Source: Streptomyces flaveus
GTDB lineage: Bacteria > Actinomycetota > Actinomycetes > Streptomycetales > Streptomycetaceae
Reading direction: 5' to 3'
DNA length: 42,292 bases
Assembly: GCF_014647675.1 (NCBI RefSeq)
Contig: NZ_BMPQ01000008.1
Location: forward strand, 157,471 to 199,762
A program made the position numbers and the translations under genes. A model generated the notes under the pieces. That model was not told the origin of the DNA. It ran no database searches and worked only from the letters and a program-made list of their open reading frames with translations. Shown here piece by piece: positions 33,078 to 40,801 of this stretch. Within the stretch, counting starts at the first letter, position 1. Each line of letters begins with the position of its first letter.

Positions 33078-34148
33078 ATGCGAGACATGGGCGGGGATCA
33101 GATAGAGGAAGCCGTCGCGGATGCCGTGGCGGTGCTGCGGGCAGCGGCCGGGGAGCAGGACTGGAGCGTCAAGGCGGGCCGTCTCGAGTGGAGTTGCCGC
33201 AGGACGGCGGAGCACATCGCGTCGGATCTCATCTCGTACGCGGGGCAGTTGGCGGGCCGCCCCACCGACCGGTACGTACCGTTCCGCATCGACTGCGGCG
33301 AGTGCGAGAGCCCGGACGACGTCCTGGACGTCATCGAGGCGACCGGCAGCCTGCTCGCCGCGGCCGTCCGCACCACGCCGCGCGAGGCGCGGGCCTTCCA
33401 CCCGTACCCCTTCCGCAGCGCGAACCGCGAGGGCTTCGCCGCGATGGGCATCGCCGAGGTGCTCCTGCACACGCATGACATCGCCGAGGGGCTGGGCATC
33501 GCGTACGAGCCCTCGGCCCGGCTCTGCGAGGACGTACTCACCCGGATCTTCCCGCACGTCCAGCCGGGACCCGACCACTGGCGCACCCTCCTGTGGGCGA
33601 CCGGCCGCGGCGAGCTGCCCGGCCGCGCGCCGGTCACCGAGTGGCGCTGGAACAACAACCTCGTCATCCCCGCCGAGCGGCTCACCCTGCAAGGGATCAC
33701 GCCCGCTGCCGCCGCCGATCTGCAGGCCGGCGGCACGGGCGGCTTCGAGTGGATCGAGGGCGGACCTTGCGAGAACACGCGGTTCTCCGCCGGGATAGTC
33801 ATCAAGGCGTACGAGACCGGAGTTCACCGCCCGGAGTGGGGCGTGTTCGTCCTCGTGCGCACGGAGGACGGCAGGGCCATCGGCGGCATGGGCTTCCACG
33901 GCGTACCCGACGACGAGGGCCGCGCCGAGGTCGGCTACGACCTGGAGGAACCGGCCCGCGGCAACGGCTACGCCACGGAGGCGCTGCGCGCGCTGTCCAC
34001 ATGGGCACTGGCCCGCGACGACGTGAAGCTGCTGTGCGCGAAGATCGACCACGCCAACGCCCCTTCCCAGGGCGTGGTGTCGCGTGCGGGCTACACGTGG
34101 GTGCGGGAGGACGGGGAGCAGTACGTGTACGAGCTCCGCAGAAGCTGA
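33078..34148 (+). CDS. MDMPI-like domain fused to GNAT acetyltransferase
   Basis: 356-residue fusion. Residues 1-200 resemble the DinB/mycothiol-dependent maleylpyruvate isomerase N-terminal fold: WSCRRTAEHIASDL near the start and LLHTHDIAEGLG with the metal-ligand histidines. Residues about 220-356 are a GNAT N-acetyltransferase: GGMGFHGVPDDEGRAEVGYDL, then the acetyl-CoA loop ARGNGYATEAL and a RimJ/RimL-like end (HANAPSQGVVSRAGYTWV). It may acetylate an amine in connection with mycothiol chemistry (inference). It starts 18 bases after the exporter stop and could share its operon. Confidence 0.83.
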   Translation: MRDMGGDQIEEAVADAVAVLRAAAGEQDWSVKAGRLEWSCRRTAEHIASDLISYAGQLAGRPTDRYVPFRIDCGECESPDDVLDVIEATGSLLAAAVRTTPREARAFHPYPFRSANREGFAAMGIAEVLLHTHDIAEGLGIAYEPSARLCEDVLTRIFPHVQPGPDHWRTLLWATGRGELPGRAPVTEWRWNNNLVIPAERLTLQGITPAAAADLQAGGTGGFEWIEGGPCENTRFSAGIVIKAYETGVHRPEWGVFVLVRTEDGRAIGGMGFHGVPDDEGRAEVGYDLEEPARGNGYATEALRALSTWALARDDVKLLCAKIDHANAPSQGVVSRAGYTWVREDGEQYVYELRRS

Positions 34149-34167
34149 GACCGCTCGCTCAACTCGC

Positions 34168-34440
34168 TCAGAGGGATTGCGTACGGCTCTTGCGCCTGCG
34201 CAGCCCCGCCCCGTAGAGCAGTCGCACCACCTCACGGCTGCTGACCTCGACCGCTCCGGCGCGCACGACGTCCGCGTACCGATGCGACGGGATGTCGTAG
34301 TGGTCCCGCTCGAAGGCCCGGGGTGGGACGCCCAACTCCGCGGCGAACGCGTGCAGTTCGTCGTACGAGACGTCGCTGATCAGGTGGGACCACATGCGGC
34401 CGTGGCCCGGCCAGGCGGGCGGATCGATATAGACCGTCAC
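34168..34440 (-). CDS. DUF4031 protein
   Basis: 90-residue soluble protein of the DUF4031 family. Visible family marks are TVYIDPPAWPGHGRMWSHLISD at the start, LHAFAAELGVPPRAFERDHYDIP and HRYADVVRAGA. Function unknown. GTG at 34440 overlaps the stop of the next upstream gene by four bases (GTGA), so it is translated with it. It is convergent with the MDMPI-GNAT gene, 19 bases apart. Confidence 0.85.
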   Translation of the reverse strand: MTVYIDPPAWPGHGRMWSHLISDVSYDELHAFAAELGVPPRAFERDHYDIPSHRYADVVRAGAVEVSSREVVRLLYGAGLRRRKSRTQSL

Positions 34441-34859
34441 GAGGAGGGCGTCCCGCCGGAGCCGCCGCCGGGCCCTCCCGTCGCCGAGCCGAGCGAGCCC
34501 ACCGCCGAGACCTTCACGCCTGCCTTGTGGCACACCCAGTGCGGATCGGGCCCGAGTTCCGGTTCGACGTCGAGGGCGTGCGGGTCGCCGGCGCCGCAGA
34601 CGGGGCACAGCGGCCAGCGCCCGTACCGCTCGAGCAGCGCGTCCTGTACGTCCTGGGCGACCAGCCCCGCCACGTACTCGACGCCCTCCGGCCACTGCTC
34701 CACCCACCACCGCCGCTGCACCACCGACGCCTCGACGAGCGAGACGACATCGGCCTCGGCGACGTCGCCCGCGACGAGATCGGCGATCACGAGCGCACGG
34801 GCCGTGTGCAGCGCCTGTTCCAGGGGGCTGATGGGGTGTGGGGAGGGCGGAGGTTCCAT
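34437..34859 (-). CDS. Hypothetical protein with CxxC zinc motif
   Basis: 140-residue cytoplasmic protein. A helical region (ALVIADLVAGDVAEADVVSLVEA) precedes LCPVCGAGDPHALDVEPELGPDPHWVC, a likely zinc ribbon. The tail is Gly/Ser-rich and probably disordered. It is coupled to the DUF4031 gene by a GTGA overlap. Function unknown; the pair is common in streptomycetes (from memory). Confidence 0.75.
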   Translation of the reverse strand: MEPPPSPHPISPLEQALHTARALVIADLVAGDVAEADVVSLVEASVVQRRWWVEQWPEGVEYVAGLVAQDVQDALLERYGRWPLCPVCGAGDPHALDVEPELGPDPHWVCHKAGVKVSAVGSLGSATGGPGGGSGGTPSS

Positions 34860-34933
34860 AGCCCCATTGTGCGCCTACGGCACAAGTGACGGCGCTCCGT
34901 GTGGGCTGCGCGCCCGTCAGGGCTGCGCCCCTA

Positions 34934-35010
34934 AGGGGCGCGGGGCTGTATCGATATGCGGCTCCGCCGCGCGGGCGCGACCAGCCCCCACCGGGCCCGC
35001 AGTTGAAAAC
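34934..35010 (-). repeat. Dispersed intergenic repeat, copy 5 (type B, inverted)
   Basis: Reads AGGGGCGCGGGGCTGTATC, GATATGCGGCTCCGCCGCG, CGGGCGCGACCAGCCCCCA and CCGGGCCCGCAGTTG. It is nearly the reverse complement of copy 3 at 5619-5700. It lies in the divergent gap between the zinc-motif gene and the RpiR-type regulator, upstream of that regulator's promoter. Confidence 0.8.
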
Positions 35011-35025
35011 CCTCTGAGCCACCCC

Positions 35026-35080
35026 TTGACCCCTCCCCGCTGCCGAAAATACCTTTCACACGTGACCCCCAACGTGAAGG
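35026..35080 (+). promoter_or_regulatory. Promoter and operator of the RpiR-family gene
   Basis: TTGACC (35026-35031), an 18-base spacer and TACCTT (35050-35055) form a strong promoter. Its expected start point is at or next to GTG 35062, so the transcript should be leaderless. CCTTTCAC (35052-35059) and GTGAAGG (35074-35080) form an imperfect inverted repeat that straddles the start codon, a likely autorepressor site. Confidence 0.6.
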
Positions 35081-35982
35081 AAACTTTCGCGGGCGAAGCG
35101 CCGCCGGCCCCCGCGGCCCTCGCCGCCAAGGTCCGCACCCTCGCCCCGTCGATGACCCGCTCCATGCAGCGCGTCGCCGAGACCGTGGCCGGCGACCCCG
35201 CGGGCTGCGCGGCCCTCACGGTCACCGGCCTCGCGGAGCGAACCGGCACCAGCGAGGCCACAGTCGTCCGCACCGCCCGCCTCCTCGGCTACCCCGGCTA
35301 CCGCGACCTGCGCCTGGCCCTCGCCGGCCTCGCCGCCCACCAGCAGTCGGGCCGCGCCCCCGCCGTCACGGCCGACATAGCGGTCGACGACCCGATCGCG
35401 GACGTCGTGGCGAAACTGGCGTACGACGAGCAGCAGACCCTCGCCGACACCGCGGCAGGCCTGGACACGGTCCAGCTCGGCGCGGCCGTCTCCGCGCTCG
35501 CGGCGGCCGGCCGTATCGACATCTACGGAGTCGGCGCCTCCGGCCTGGTCGCCCAGGACCTCCACCAGAAGCTCCTGCGCATAGGCCTCATAGCGCACGC
35601 GTTCAGCGACCCCCATCTCGCGGTCACCAACGCCGTGCAGCTGCGCGCCAAGGACGTGGCGATCGCGATCACCCACTCCGGTTCGACCGGCGACGTCATC
35701 GAGCCGCTACGGGTCGCCTTCGAGCGGGGCGCCACGACGGTCGCGATCACCGGCCGCCCGGACGGCCCGGTCTCGCAGTACGCCGACCACGTGCTCACCA
35801 CGTCGACGGCCCGCGAGAGCGAGTTGCGGCCGGCCGCCATGTCGTCCCGTACGAGCCAACTGCTGGTGGTGGACTGCCTGTTCATAGGCGTGGCCCAGCG
35901 GACGTACGAGACGGCGGCGCCGGCGCTGGCCGCGTCCTACGAGGCGCTGGCGCACCGTCACGCTCCGCGGGGGGCGCGGTAG
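35062..35982 (+). CDS. RpiR-family (MurR-like) sugar-phosphate regulator
   Basis: 306-residue transcription regulator. The N-terminal RpiR helix-turn-helix (about 25-95) contains AERTGTSEATVVRTARLLGYPGYRDLRLAL. The C-terminal SIS domain has DIYGVGASGLVAQDLHQKL, ITHSGSTGDVIEP and ITGRPDGPVSQYADHVL, which bind a phosphosugar. The next gene is murQ, so N-acetylmuramate-6-phosphate is the likely effector. GTG at 35062 lacks a ribosome site but lies 7 bases after a -10 box, supporting leaderless translation. A larger upstream frame is spurious. Confidence 0.88.
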   Translation: MTPNVKETFAGEAPPAPAALAAKVRTLAPSMTRSMQRVAETVAGDPAGCAALTVTGLAERTGTSEATVVRTARLLGYPGYRDLRLALAGLAAHQQSGRAPAVTADIAVDDPIADVVAKLAYDEQQTLADTAAGLDTVQLGAAVSALAAAGRIDIYGVGASGLVAQDLHQKLLRIGLIAHAFSDPHLAVTNAVQLRAKDVAIAITHSGSTGDVIEPLRVAFERGATTVAITGRPDGPVSQYADHVLTTSTARESELRPAAMSSRTSQLLVVDCLFIGVAQRTYETAAPALAASYEALAHRHAPRGAR

Positions 35983-36002
35983 AACCACAGGCCGTCTGTA
36001 CT

Positions 36003-36056
36003 CTGCGGGCCGTACGTGGCTGGTCGCGCAGTTCCCCGCGCCCCTGATAGGGGCGC
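36003..36056 (+). repeat. Dispersed intergenic repeat, copy 6 (type A)
   Basis: Reads CTGCGGGCCGTACGTGGC, TGGTCGCGCAGTTCC, CCGCGCCCCTGATAGGGGCGC. It lies between the RpiR-type gene and murQ. Here the CCCCTGATAGGGG end forms a small hairpin that may lower read-through into murQ. Confidence 0.78.
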
Positions 36057-36106
36057 TACACCAACCCGGAGAACCAGAGAACCACCCCCGGAAAGAGCTG
36101 CCCCAC

Positions 36107-37084
36107 ATGACCTCCCCCGCCGACGCCTCCTTCGAACGCCACCCCAGCTCCACCCCCGACTTCCGTGATGTACGGGACGAGTTGGAGACCCTGACCACCG
36201 AGGCGTTCCGTCCCGAGCTCGCTCGGATCGACCAGTTGCCCACCCTCGAGATCGCGAAGATCATGAACGGCGAGGACGCGACCGTACCGACCGCCGTCGC
36301 CACGCAGCTCCCGCGGATCGCCGCCGCGATCGACGCCGTCGCGGACCGTATGGCGCGCGGCGGACGCCTGGTCTACGCGGGCGCGGGCACCGCCGGCCGC
36401 CTCGGCGTCCTCGACGCGTCCGAGTGCCCGCCCACCTTCAACACGGACCCCTCCGAGGTCGTCGGCCTGATCGCGGGCGGCCCGAGCGCCACGGTCAACT
36501 CCATCGAGGGCGCCGAGGACTCCAAGGAGCTGGCGGCCGAGGACCTGGGTGCGTTGGGCATCACCGCCGACGACACGGTGGTCGGTGTCTCGGCCTCCGG
36601 CCGGACCCCGTACGCGATCGGCGCGGTGGAACACGCCCGCGCACTCGGCGCCCTGACCATCGGCCTGTCCTGCAACGCGGACAGCGCCCTCGCGGCGGCG
36701 GCCGACCACGGCATCGAGGTCGTCGTGGGCCCCGAACTGCTCACCGGCTCGACGCGCCTGAAGGCGGGCACCGCCCAGAAGCTGGTCCTCAACATGCTGT
36801 CGACGATCACGATGATCCGCCTGGGCAAGACGTACGGGAACCTGATGGTCGACGTACGCGCCTCGAACGACAAGCTCCGGGCCCGTTCGCGCCGTATCGT
36901 CGCGCTGGCCACAGGCGCGCCCGACGACCAGATCGAGGCGGCCCTGAGCGCGGCCGACGGCGAGACGAAGAACGCGATCCTCGTCCTCCTCGCCGACATC
37001 GACGCCGCGACCGCCGCCCGCCTGCTCACAGAGGCGAACGGCCACCTCCGGGTGGCTCTTCAGGCGGCGCTCGCGAGCGGCTGA
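36107..37084 (+). CDS. murQ: N-acetylmuramic acid 6-phosphate etherase
   Basis: 325-residue SIS-domain enzyme that cleaves the lactyl ether of MurNAc-6-phosphate to give GlcNAc-6-phosphate and D-lactate in cell-wall recycling. Diagnostic stretches are YAGAGTAGRLGVLDASECPPTF, IAGGPSA, the second acidic site in EGAEDS, GVSASGRTPYAIGA and LTGSTRLKAGTAQKLVLNMLST. The first loop has GTAGRL where the E. coli enzyme has GTSGRL. A GGAAAGAG ribosome site precedes ATG 36107. With the upstream regulator it forms an amino-sugar recycling unit. Confidence 0.95.
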   Translation: MTSPADASFERHPSSTPDFRDVRDELETLTTEAFRPELARIDQLPTLEIAKIMNGEDATVPTAVATQLPRIAAAIDAVADRMARGGRLVYAGAGTAGRLGVLDASECPPTFNTDPSEVVGLIAGGPSATVNSIEGAEDSKELAAEDLGALGITADDTVVGVSASGRTPYAIGAVEHARALGALTIGLSCNADSALAAAADHGIEVVVGPELLTGSTRLKAGTAQKLVLNMLSTITMIRLGKTYGNLMVDVRASNDKLRARSRRIVALATGAPDDQIEAALSAADGETKNAILVLLADIDAATAARLLTEANGHLRVALQAALASG

Positions 37085-37193
37085 GCAGCGCCTGGTGGGC
37101 CTTGTCGCCCAGGCGCCCCGCTGATTGTCAGTGCCGCATGTGATTCTTGGGGACGTCGGCAGCAACTCCGCTCCCGGGAGGGGACGACCAACC

Positions 37194-37781
37194 ATGAACC
37201 ACGCACAGCTGACCGCCCTGGGCCGCGCCCTGCGGCTTCTCGGCGAGCACGGCGAGGCCCTGGGCACGGACACACCCGACGCGAAGCTGCACGAGGTCAA
37301 GGCGGACCTGAAGCGGGCCCTGGACCTGCTCGAGGAGACCGTCACCACGGCGAAGCCCACCACGCGCTGCGCCGAGCACCCCACAGGCCCGGTCGACGAG
37401 GACGCCCCCGACCTGTGCCTGCTCTGCGAGACCCGCCGCCGCATCGCCCGCCGCTCGAAGGTCAACGACTCCTTCACCCAGGGCCGTCCGACCGCCCCGG
37501 ACGAGACGCTCGAGCGCACGAAGTCCCGTTACGGCGTACGGGGCGACCGCCCCCAGCCCCAGCAGCGCTGGCTCCCCGAGATGTGGACCGGCCAGGTCTG
37601 GCAACTCTGCGGCACCCCCCGCCGCGACAAACAGGAAGCCGAGCTGTTCCTCGCCGCCCAGCGCCGCAGCCCCCACCCCGGCATGGCCTACCGCCTGGTC
37701 CACGAATTCACCGACTACGAGGTCCTACGCATCTGGGGCGAACCCCGAAAGATCGACATCGAACCGATGGGCAACCTCTAG
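37194..37781 (+). CDS. Hypothetical protein with paired Cys motifs
   Basis: 195-residue soluble protein without a recognised family. The N-terminal 45 residues are helical (LTALGRALRLLGEHGEALG); then CAEHPTG and CLLCETRRRIARR could bind zinc. The C-terminal half (WLPEMWTGQVWQLCGTPRRDKQEAELFL) is basic. ATG at 37194 is chosen for its GGGAGGGG ribosome site 10 bases upstream. It follows murQ by 109 bases on the same strand. Confidence 0.65.
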   Translation: MNHAQLTALGRALRLLGEHGEALGTDTPDAKLHEVKADLKRALDLLEETVTTAKPTTRCAEHPTGPVDEDAPDLCLLCETRRRIARRSKVNDSFTQGRPTAPDETLERTKSRYGVRGDRPQPQQRWLPEMWTGQVWQLCGTPRRDKQEAELFLAAQRRSPHPGMAYRLVHEFTDYEVLRIWGEPRKIDIEPMGNL

Positions 37782-37829
37782 CGCTCCGGCAAGACCTCCG
37801 GCGCCGTCACAGGTCAGCGCCGTACCGCC

Positions 37830-38036
37830 CTACCGCCATGCCTTCGCCATCACTTCAGGATCACCGAGGTCACTCAGGACCCCGTCCTCCAGCATCGCCA
37901 CGAACCGCTGCCGCTCCACCGCCGCCACGAACTCCGCCAGGGCACCGTTCACCGTGGCCCGCTTGGTGGTGGTGCCCAGGATCGCGGCAGCTTCCGCGAC
38001 CAGCGCGTCATCGAGGTCGATCGTGGTACGCGACAT
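37830..38036 (-). CDS. VapB-like antitoxin (solitary)
   Basis: 68-residue ribbon-helix-helix protein with SRTTIDLDDALVAEAAAILGTTTKRATVNGALAEF, the VapB antitoxin pattern, and a C-terminal tail. VapB normally has a PIN-domain VapC toxin next to it. None is present: downstream only 48 bases remain before the end of the hypothetical gene, and upstream is a 187-residue protein without PIN motifs. Its start shares one base with the upstream stop, so the two are coupled. Confidence 0.8.
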   Translation of the reverse strand: MSRTTIDLDDALVAEAAAILGTTTKRATVNGALAEFVAAVERQRFVAMLEDGVLSDLGDPEVMAKAWR

Positions 38037-38599
38037 CAGCCACCGCCCGCCGCAGTCCGCAGGAACCGCACCAAATCATCCACGCTGTACCCGAGCCGTG
38101 GCCCACGCACGGCAGCCATCAGCAGCAACTGCCCGACGATCTCCGCACCCCACCCGTCGGTCCCGTCCTCGGACCACTCGTACAGCTTCTCGATGCCGAG
38201 ATCGGACATGAGCAGCCCGTGCTCCGCCCGGATCTCCGCACACAATTCGGCGACGGCATCGAGCAGCCTGTCCCCCGGCCGCACACACCGCAGCCCGAAG
38301 TACGAGTCCATCTGCTCCACCTCGCAGCCCTCGGGCGGCCGGGCCTTGAGCGCGTCGTAGCGAGGATCGTCGAACCCCGGATACTCCCCGACCGGGTCAT
38401 GGATCAGCGTGAACCGCTGCCACCCCGGCGGGAGCGGCGGAGGCGGCCGATACGCCTTGAACCCGAAGGCCTCCTGCACGAGAGCAGTCGCCTCGTCACA
38501 CGTCTGAGCCGTGATGGTCACCGACCGGGTCCCGTCACCACCAACCGCGGTCCACAGCCCGGTCACTTCGTCCCACGTACGCCGAATACTCAGTCCCAT
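38036..38599 (-). CDS. Hypothetical protein
   Basis: 187-residue protein I do not recognise. It begins with a beta-rich stretch (WDEVTGLWTAVGG, VTITAQTCDEATALVQEAFG), then a Pro-rich segment PPPPLPPGW, and a helical acidic C-terminal part (RLLDAVAELCAEIRAEHG, EIVGQLLLMAAVRG). No PIN or toxin motif is seen. It overlaps the VapB-like gene by one base. It could be a partner of the antitoxin-like protein but this is a guess. Confidence 0.6.
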   Translation of the reverse strand: MGLSIRRTWDEVTGLWTAVGGDGTRSVTITAQTCDEATALVQEAFGFKAYRPPPPLPPGWQRFTLIHDPVGEYPGFDDPRYDALKARPPEGCEVEQMDSYFGLRCVRPGDRLLDAVAELCAEIRAEHGLLMSDLGIEKLYEWSEDGTDGWGAEIVGQLLLMAAVRGPRLGYSVDDLVRFLRTAAGGG

Positions 38600-38650
38600 A
38601 CGCCTACCGTCCCACCCACCACTGACAACGCCCCGCCCCCGCAGCCCCGT

Positions 38651-38875
38651 TCACGGCAACCGCCCTTCCCAGTTGATCCGCCGCACCCGCGCCCGCAGCA
38701 CCTCCCCCGGATCCGCCTCCCCCGGATCCGCCTCCCCCAAGGCGTCCGGCGGGCAGTCCCACTCCCGCCCGCCACCCACCGGCCGCAGCTGTACGTAGCC
38801 GCCCTCGCGCCCCATCACCTGGCCGAGCCGCCCGTCCCGTACGTCGATGGCGTACTTCCTGTTCTCCGCGCTCAC
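38651..38875 (-). CDS. Small hypothetical protein with repeated tail
   Basis: 74-residue protein of a type common in streptomycetes: ENRKYAIDVRDGRLGQVMG, YVQLRPVGGGREWDCPP. The end carries GEADPGEADPG, encoded by a duplicated 15-base unit (GATCCGCCTCCCCCG) near 38710-38740. GTG at 38875 overlaps the stop of the upstream gene by 4 bases. Function unknown. Confidence 0.65.
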   Translation of the reverse strand: MSAENRKYAIDVRDGRLGQVMGREGGYVQLRPVGGGREWDCPPDALGEADPGEADPGEVLRARVRRINWEGRLP

Positions 38876-39087
38876 TGGCGGGCCTCGTGCAACGCGTCGG
38901 CCAGTCGCTTCGCCGTGTTCAGGTTGCAGCGGCCGAGTTCGACGAGCGGGTACGGCTCCCTGGTCGCCGCCGTCACCGGGTCCACGCGGAGGGACGGCAA
39001 CACGACGCCCAACTCTCCGAGTTCCTCCCGCAGTCGGCCCACCATCTCTTCGGCCTCCCACAGCCACTCCTCCGATTGCAACGCCAT
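38872..39087 (-). CDS. Small hypothetical helical protein
   Basis: 71-residue soluble protein, mostly helical: MALQSEEWLWEAEEMVGRL followed by REELGELG, then LVELGRCNLNTAKRLADALHEARQ. The first helix is amphipathic, so it may form dimers. ATG at 39087 has a GAGAGG ribosome site 9 bases upstream. It is coupled to the next gene and diverges from the XRE regulator at 39203. Confidence 0.65.
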   Translation of the reverse strand: MALQSEEWLWEAEEMVGRLREELGELGVVLPSLRVDPVTAATREPYPLVELGRCNLNTAKRLADALHEARQ

Positions 39088-39202
39088 GACCTGGCACCTC
39101 TCGCTCTGAGTATCCGATTCCACCACCCAGAGTGGCCATCCCTCGCTAGCCTGAACAGAGCCGGCGTCCCAACAACACCTCGTGTAGGACCGGGAGTTGC
39201 CC

Positions 39203-40045
39203 ATGCCAGGACCGAAGGACCTTGATCCGTCCGTCTCTCCCCGCGCCCTCCTCGGCGCCGAACTCCGCCACGCCCGCGAGAAGGCCGGCCTCAGCCAGGA
39301 CGCCCTCGGGCAGGCCCTCTTCGTGAGCGGCTCGTTCATCGGGCAAATGGAGTCCGGTACGCGCCGGATTCAGCCGGACATGGCCCGGAAGCTCGACGAA
39401 ATACTCGACACGAAGGGCTTCTTCGAGCGCAACTGCAAGGCCGCCAACAAGTCCAAGCACCCGGACCACTTCGCGGACGCGGCGGAGGCGGAGCGGATCG
39501 CGACGGCGATCAGGCAGTACGCGTCACAGCTGATCCCGGGCCTCTTGCAGACCAAGGCCTACGCAGAAGCGGTGTTCCGCGCCTACCACCCGACGGCGCC
39601 GGACGAGGTGATCGAAGACCTGGTGGCGGCACGCCTCGAACGCGCGCACATCCTCGACGATCCAACAACCCCGTTGTTGTGGGCGATTCTGGACGAGGCT
39701 GTCCTCAGGCGTGAGGTCGGCGGCAACGCGGTGATGGCGGAGGCACTGCGCCGCGTTACGCATCTCGCGCGCAAGCACCGAATCATCGTGCAGGTACTGC
39801 CGTTCGGTGCGGGGGCGCATGCCTCGATGGAAGGCCCCCTAAAACTCATGGAGTTCGACGACGCACCCCCGCTGTCCTTCATTGAGGGGCCCAGCATGGG
39901 GATGTTGCTGGACGACCCGGCGACCGTCACCCGACACACCCTGATGTTCAACCTCCTTCAGGCTGCAGCCCTCTCCCCGACGGAGTCCCTGGCCTTGATC
40001 GAGTCAGTGGCGCAGGATTACGAACATGGAGAACAACACCCCTGA
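39203..40045 (+). CDS. XRE-family regulator with DUF5753 domain (second pair)
   Basis: 280-residue regulator with a helix-turn-helix at about 15-70 (LLGAELRHAREKAGLSQDALGQALFVSGSF followed by IGQMESGTRRIQ). A DUF5753 domain follows: ASQLIPGLLQTKAYAEAVF, LLWAILDEAVLRREVGG, IIVQVLPFGAGAHASMEGP. ATG at 39203 has GGGAG six bases upstream. It overlaps the DUF397 gene by 20 bases. The target genes are unknown. Confidence 0.9.
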   Translation: MPGPKDLDPSVSPRALLGAELRHAREKAGLSQDALGQALFVSGSFIGQMESGTRRIQPDMARKLDEILDTKGFFERNCKAANKSKHPDHFADAAEAERIATAIRQYASQLIPGLLQTKAYAEAVFRAYHPTAPDEVIEDLVAARLERAHILDDPTTPLLWAILDEAVLRREVGGNAVMAEALRRVTHLARKHRIIVQVLPFGAGAHASMEGPLKLMEFDDAPPLSFIEGPSMGMLLDDPATVTRHTLMFNLLQAAALSPTESLALIESVAQDYEHGEQHP

Positions 40046-40292
40046 GTACGACCTGAGCGCGGCCATCTGGCACAAGTCCAGCCACAGCGGCGGCCAGGGC
40101 GGCGACTGCCTCGAAGTCGCCACCTGGCGAAAGTCCACCTATAGCGGCGGCAGCGGCGGCGACTGCTTGGAGGTCGCCGACGACCACCCCGGCATAGCCC
40201 CCGTCCGCGACTCCAAAAATCCCCTCGGCCCGAAGCTCGTGTTCCGGGCCGAGGCCTGGACAGCCTTCGTCGCAAACCTCAAGCACGACTAG
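40026..40292 (+). CDS. DUF397 protein with internal duplication
   Basis: 88-residue DUF397 protein. Uniquely, the family core is present twice in a row: WHKSSHSGGQGGDCLEVAT (15-33) and WRKSTYSGGSGGDCLEVAD (34-52), each 19 residues, followed by the usual VRDSKNPLGPKLVF and TAFVANL end. The 57-base units begin at 40068 and 40125. It overlaps the XRE regulator gene by 20 bases and is probably its partner. Confidence 0.85.
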   Translation: MENNTPEYDLSAAIWHKSSHSGGQGGDCLEVATWRKSTYSGGSGGDCLEVADDHPGIAPVRDSKNPLGPKLVFRAEAWTAFVANLKHD

Positions 40293-40389
40293 CAGAGGGC
40301 CGACCGGTGGACGGAACGCGTCACGCCTCGCCCGCACGACAGGTCGGCTCAGCGGCCGACAGCCGGTGGGCGGGGTAGGTGGGGTGCAG

Positions 40390-40423
40390 AAATGTGACAC
40401 TTCCGGGGTCGAGTGTCACATTT
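40390..40423 (+). promoter_or_regulatory. Perfect 12-bp inverted repeat (operator or terminator)
   Basis: AAATGTGACACT and AGTGTCACATTT with a 10-base spacer TCCGGGGTCG, ending in TTTT. It lies 98 bases after the DUF397 stop. The AT-rich arms stand out from the GC-rich surroundings. The T-run suits an intrinsic terminator for the XRE/DUF397 operon, while the arm sequence suits a protein-binding site. The gap 40293-40690 shows no gene. Confidence 0.6.
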
Positions 40424-40690
40424 TCCCGCGATCGGTACTGAGGCGCGGGGCGGCTGGACACACCGGTGCAACTCCGAAGCGATCAAGACGAGTGCGGGCT
40501 GGCGAGAGCTGAGCCGGGGCCGTCCGCAGCGACCGCCCGACCCAAGGCACCCCCACCCACCGGTTCATCGAGCCACCGGCCCGCAGCCTGCCCGAAGCTC
40601 AAGCGCCGAGCTCCGAGCCCTGCTTCTGAGGATTGGGAGGCGGGCTTCAACCCGCCCCCCCTCCCCGCGAGTTGACGTGACGCGACCGAA

Positions 40691-40768
40691 TTGCCACGGA
40701 CAGTCACATGGGCTTAGCGTGCCCGCATAACGAACAACCCCCGCCATGTGCTGGAACACCTGCGGGGG
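40691..40768 (+). promoter_or_regulatory. Promoter and leader hairpin of the winged-helix gene
   Basis: TTGCCA (40691-40696) and TAGCGT (40715-40720), 18 bases apart, give a good promoter. The leader then contains CCCCCGC (40738-40744) and GCGGGGG (40762-40768) as a perfect 7-base stem around a 17-base loop that has an internal GTG/CAC pair. It may modulate translation or transcription of the gene starting at 40802. Confidence 0.5.
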
Positions 40769-40801
40769 CCTGACCTACGAGATCGAAAGCGACTCGATCC
40801 C

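Noticed and set aside
40413..40730. Small plus-strand open frame between DUF397 and the winged-helix gene
   Set aside because: Arg/Pro-rich composition, no ribosome site, and it runs over promoter and palindrome sequences.
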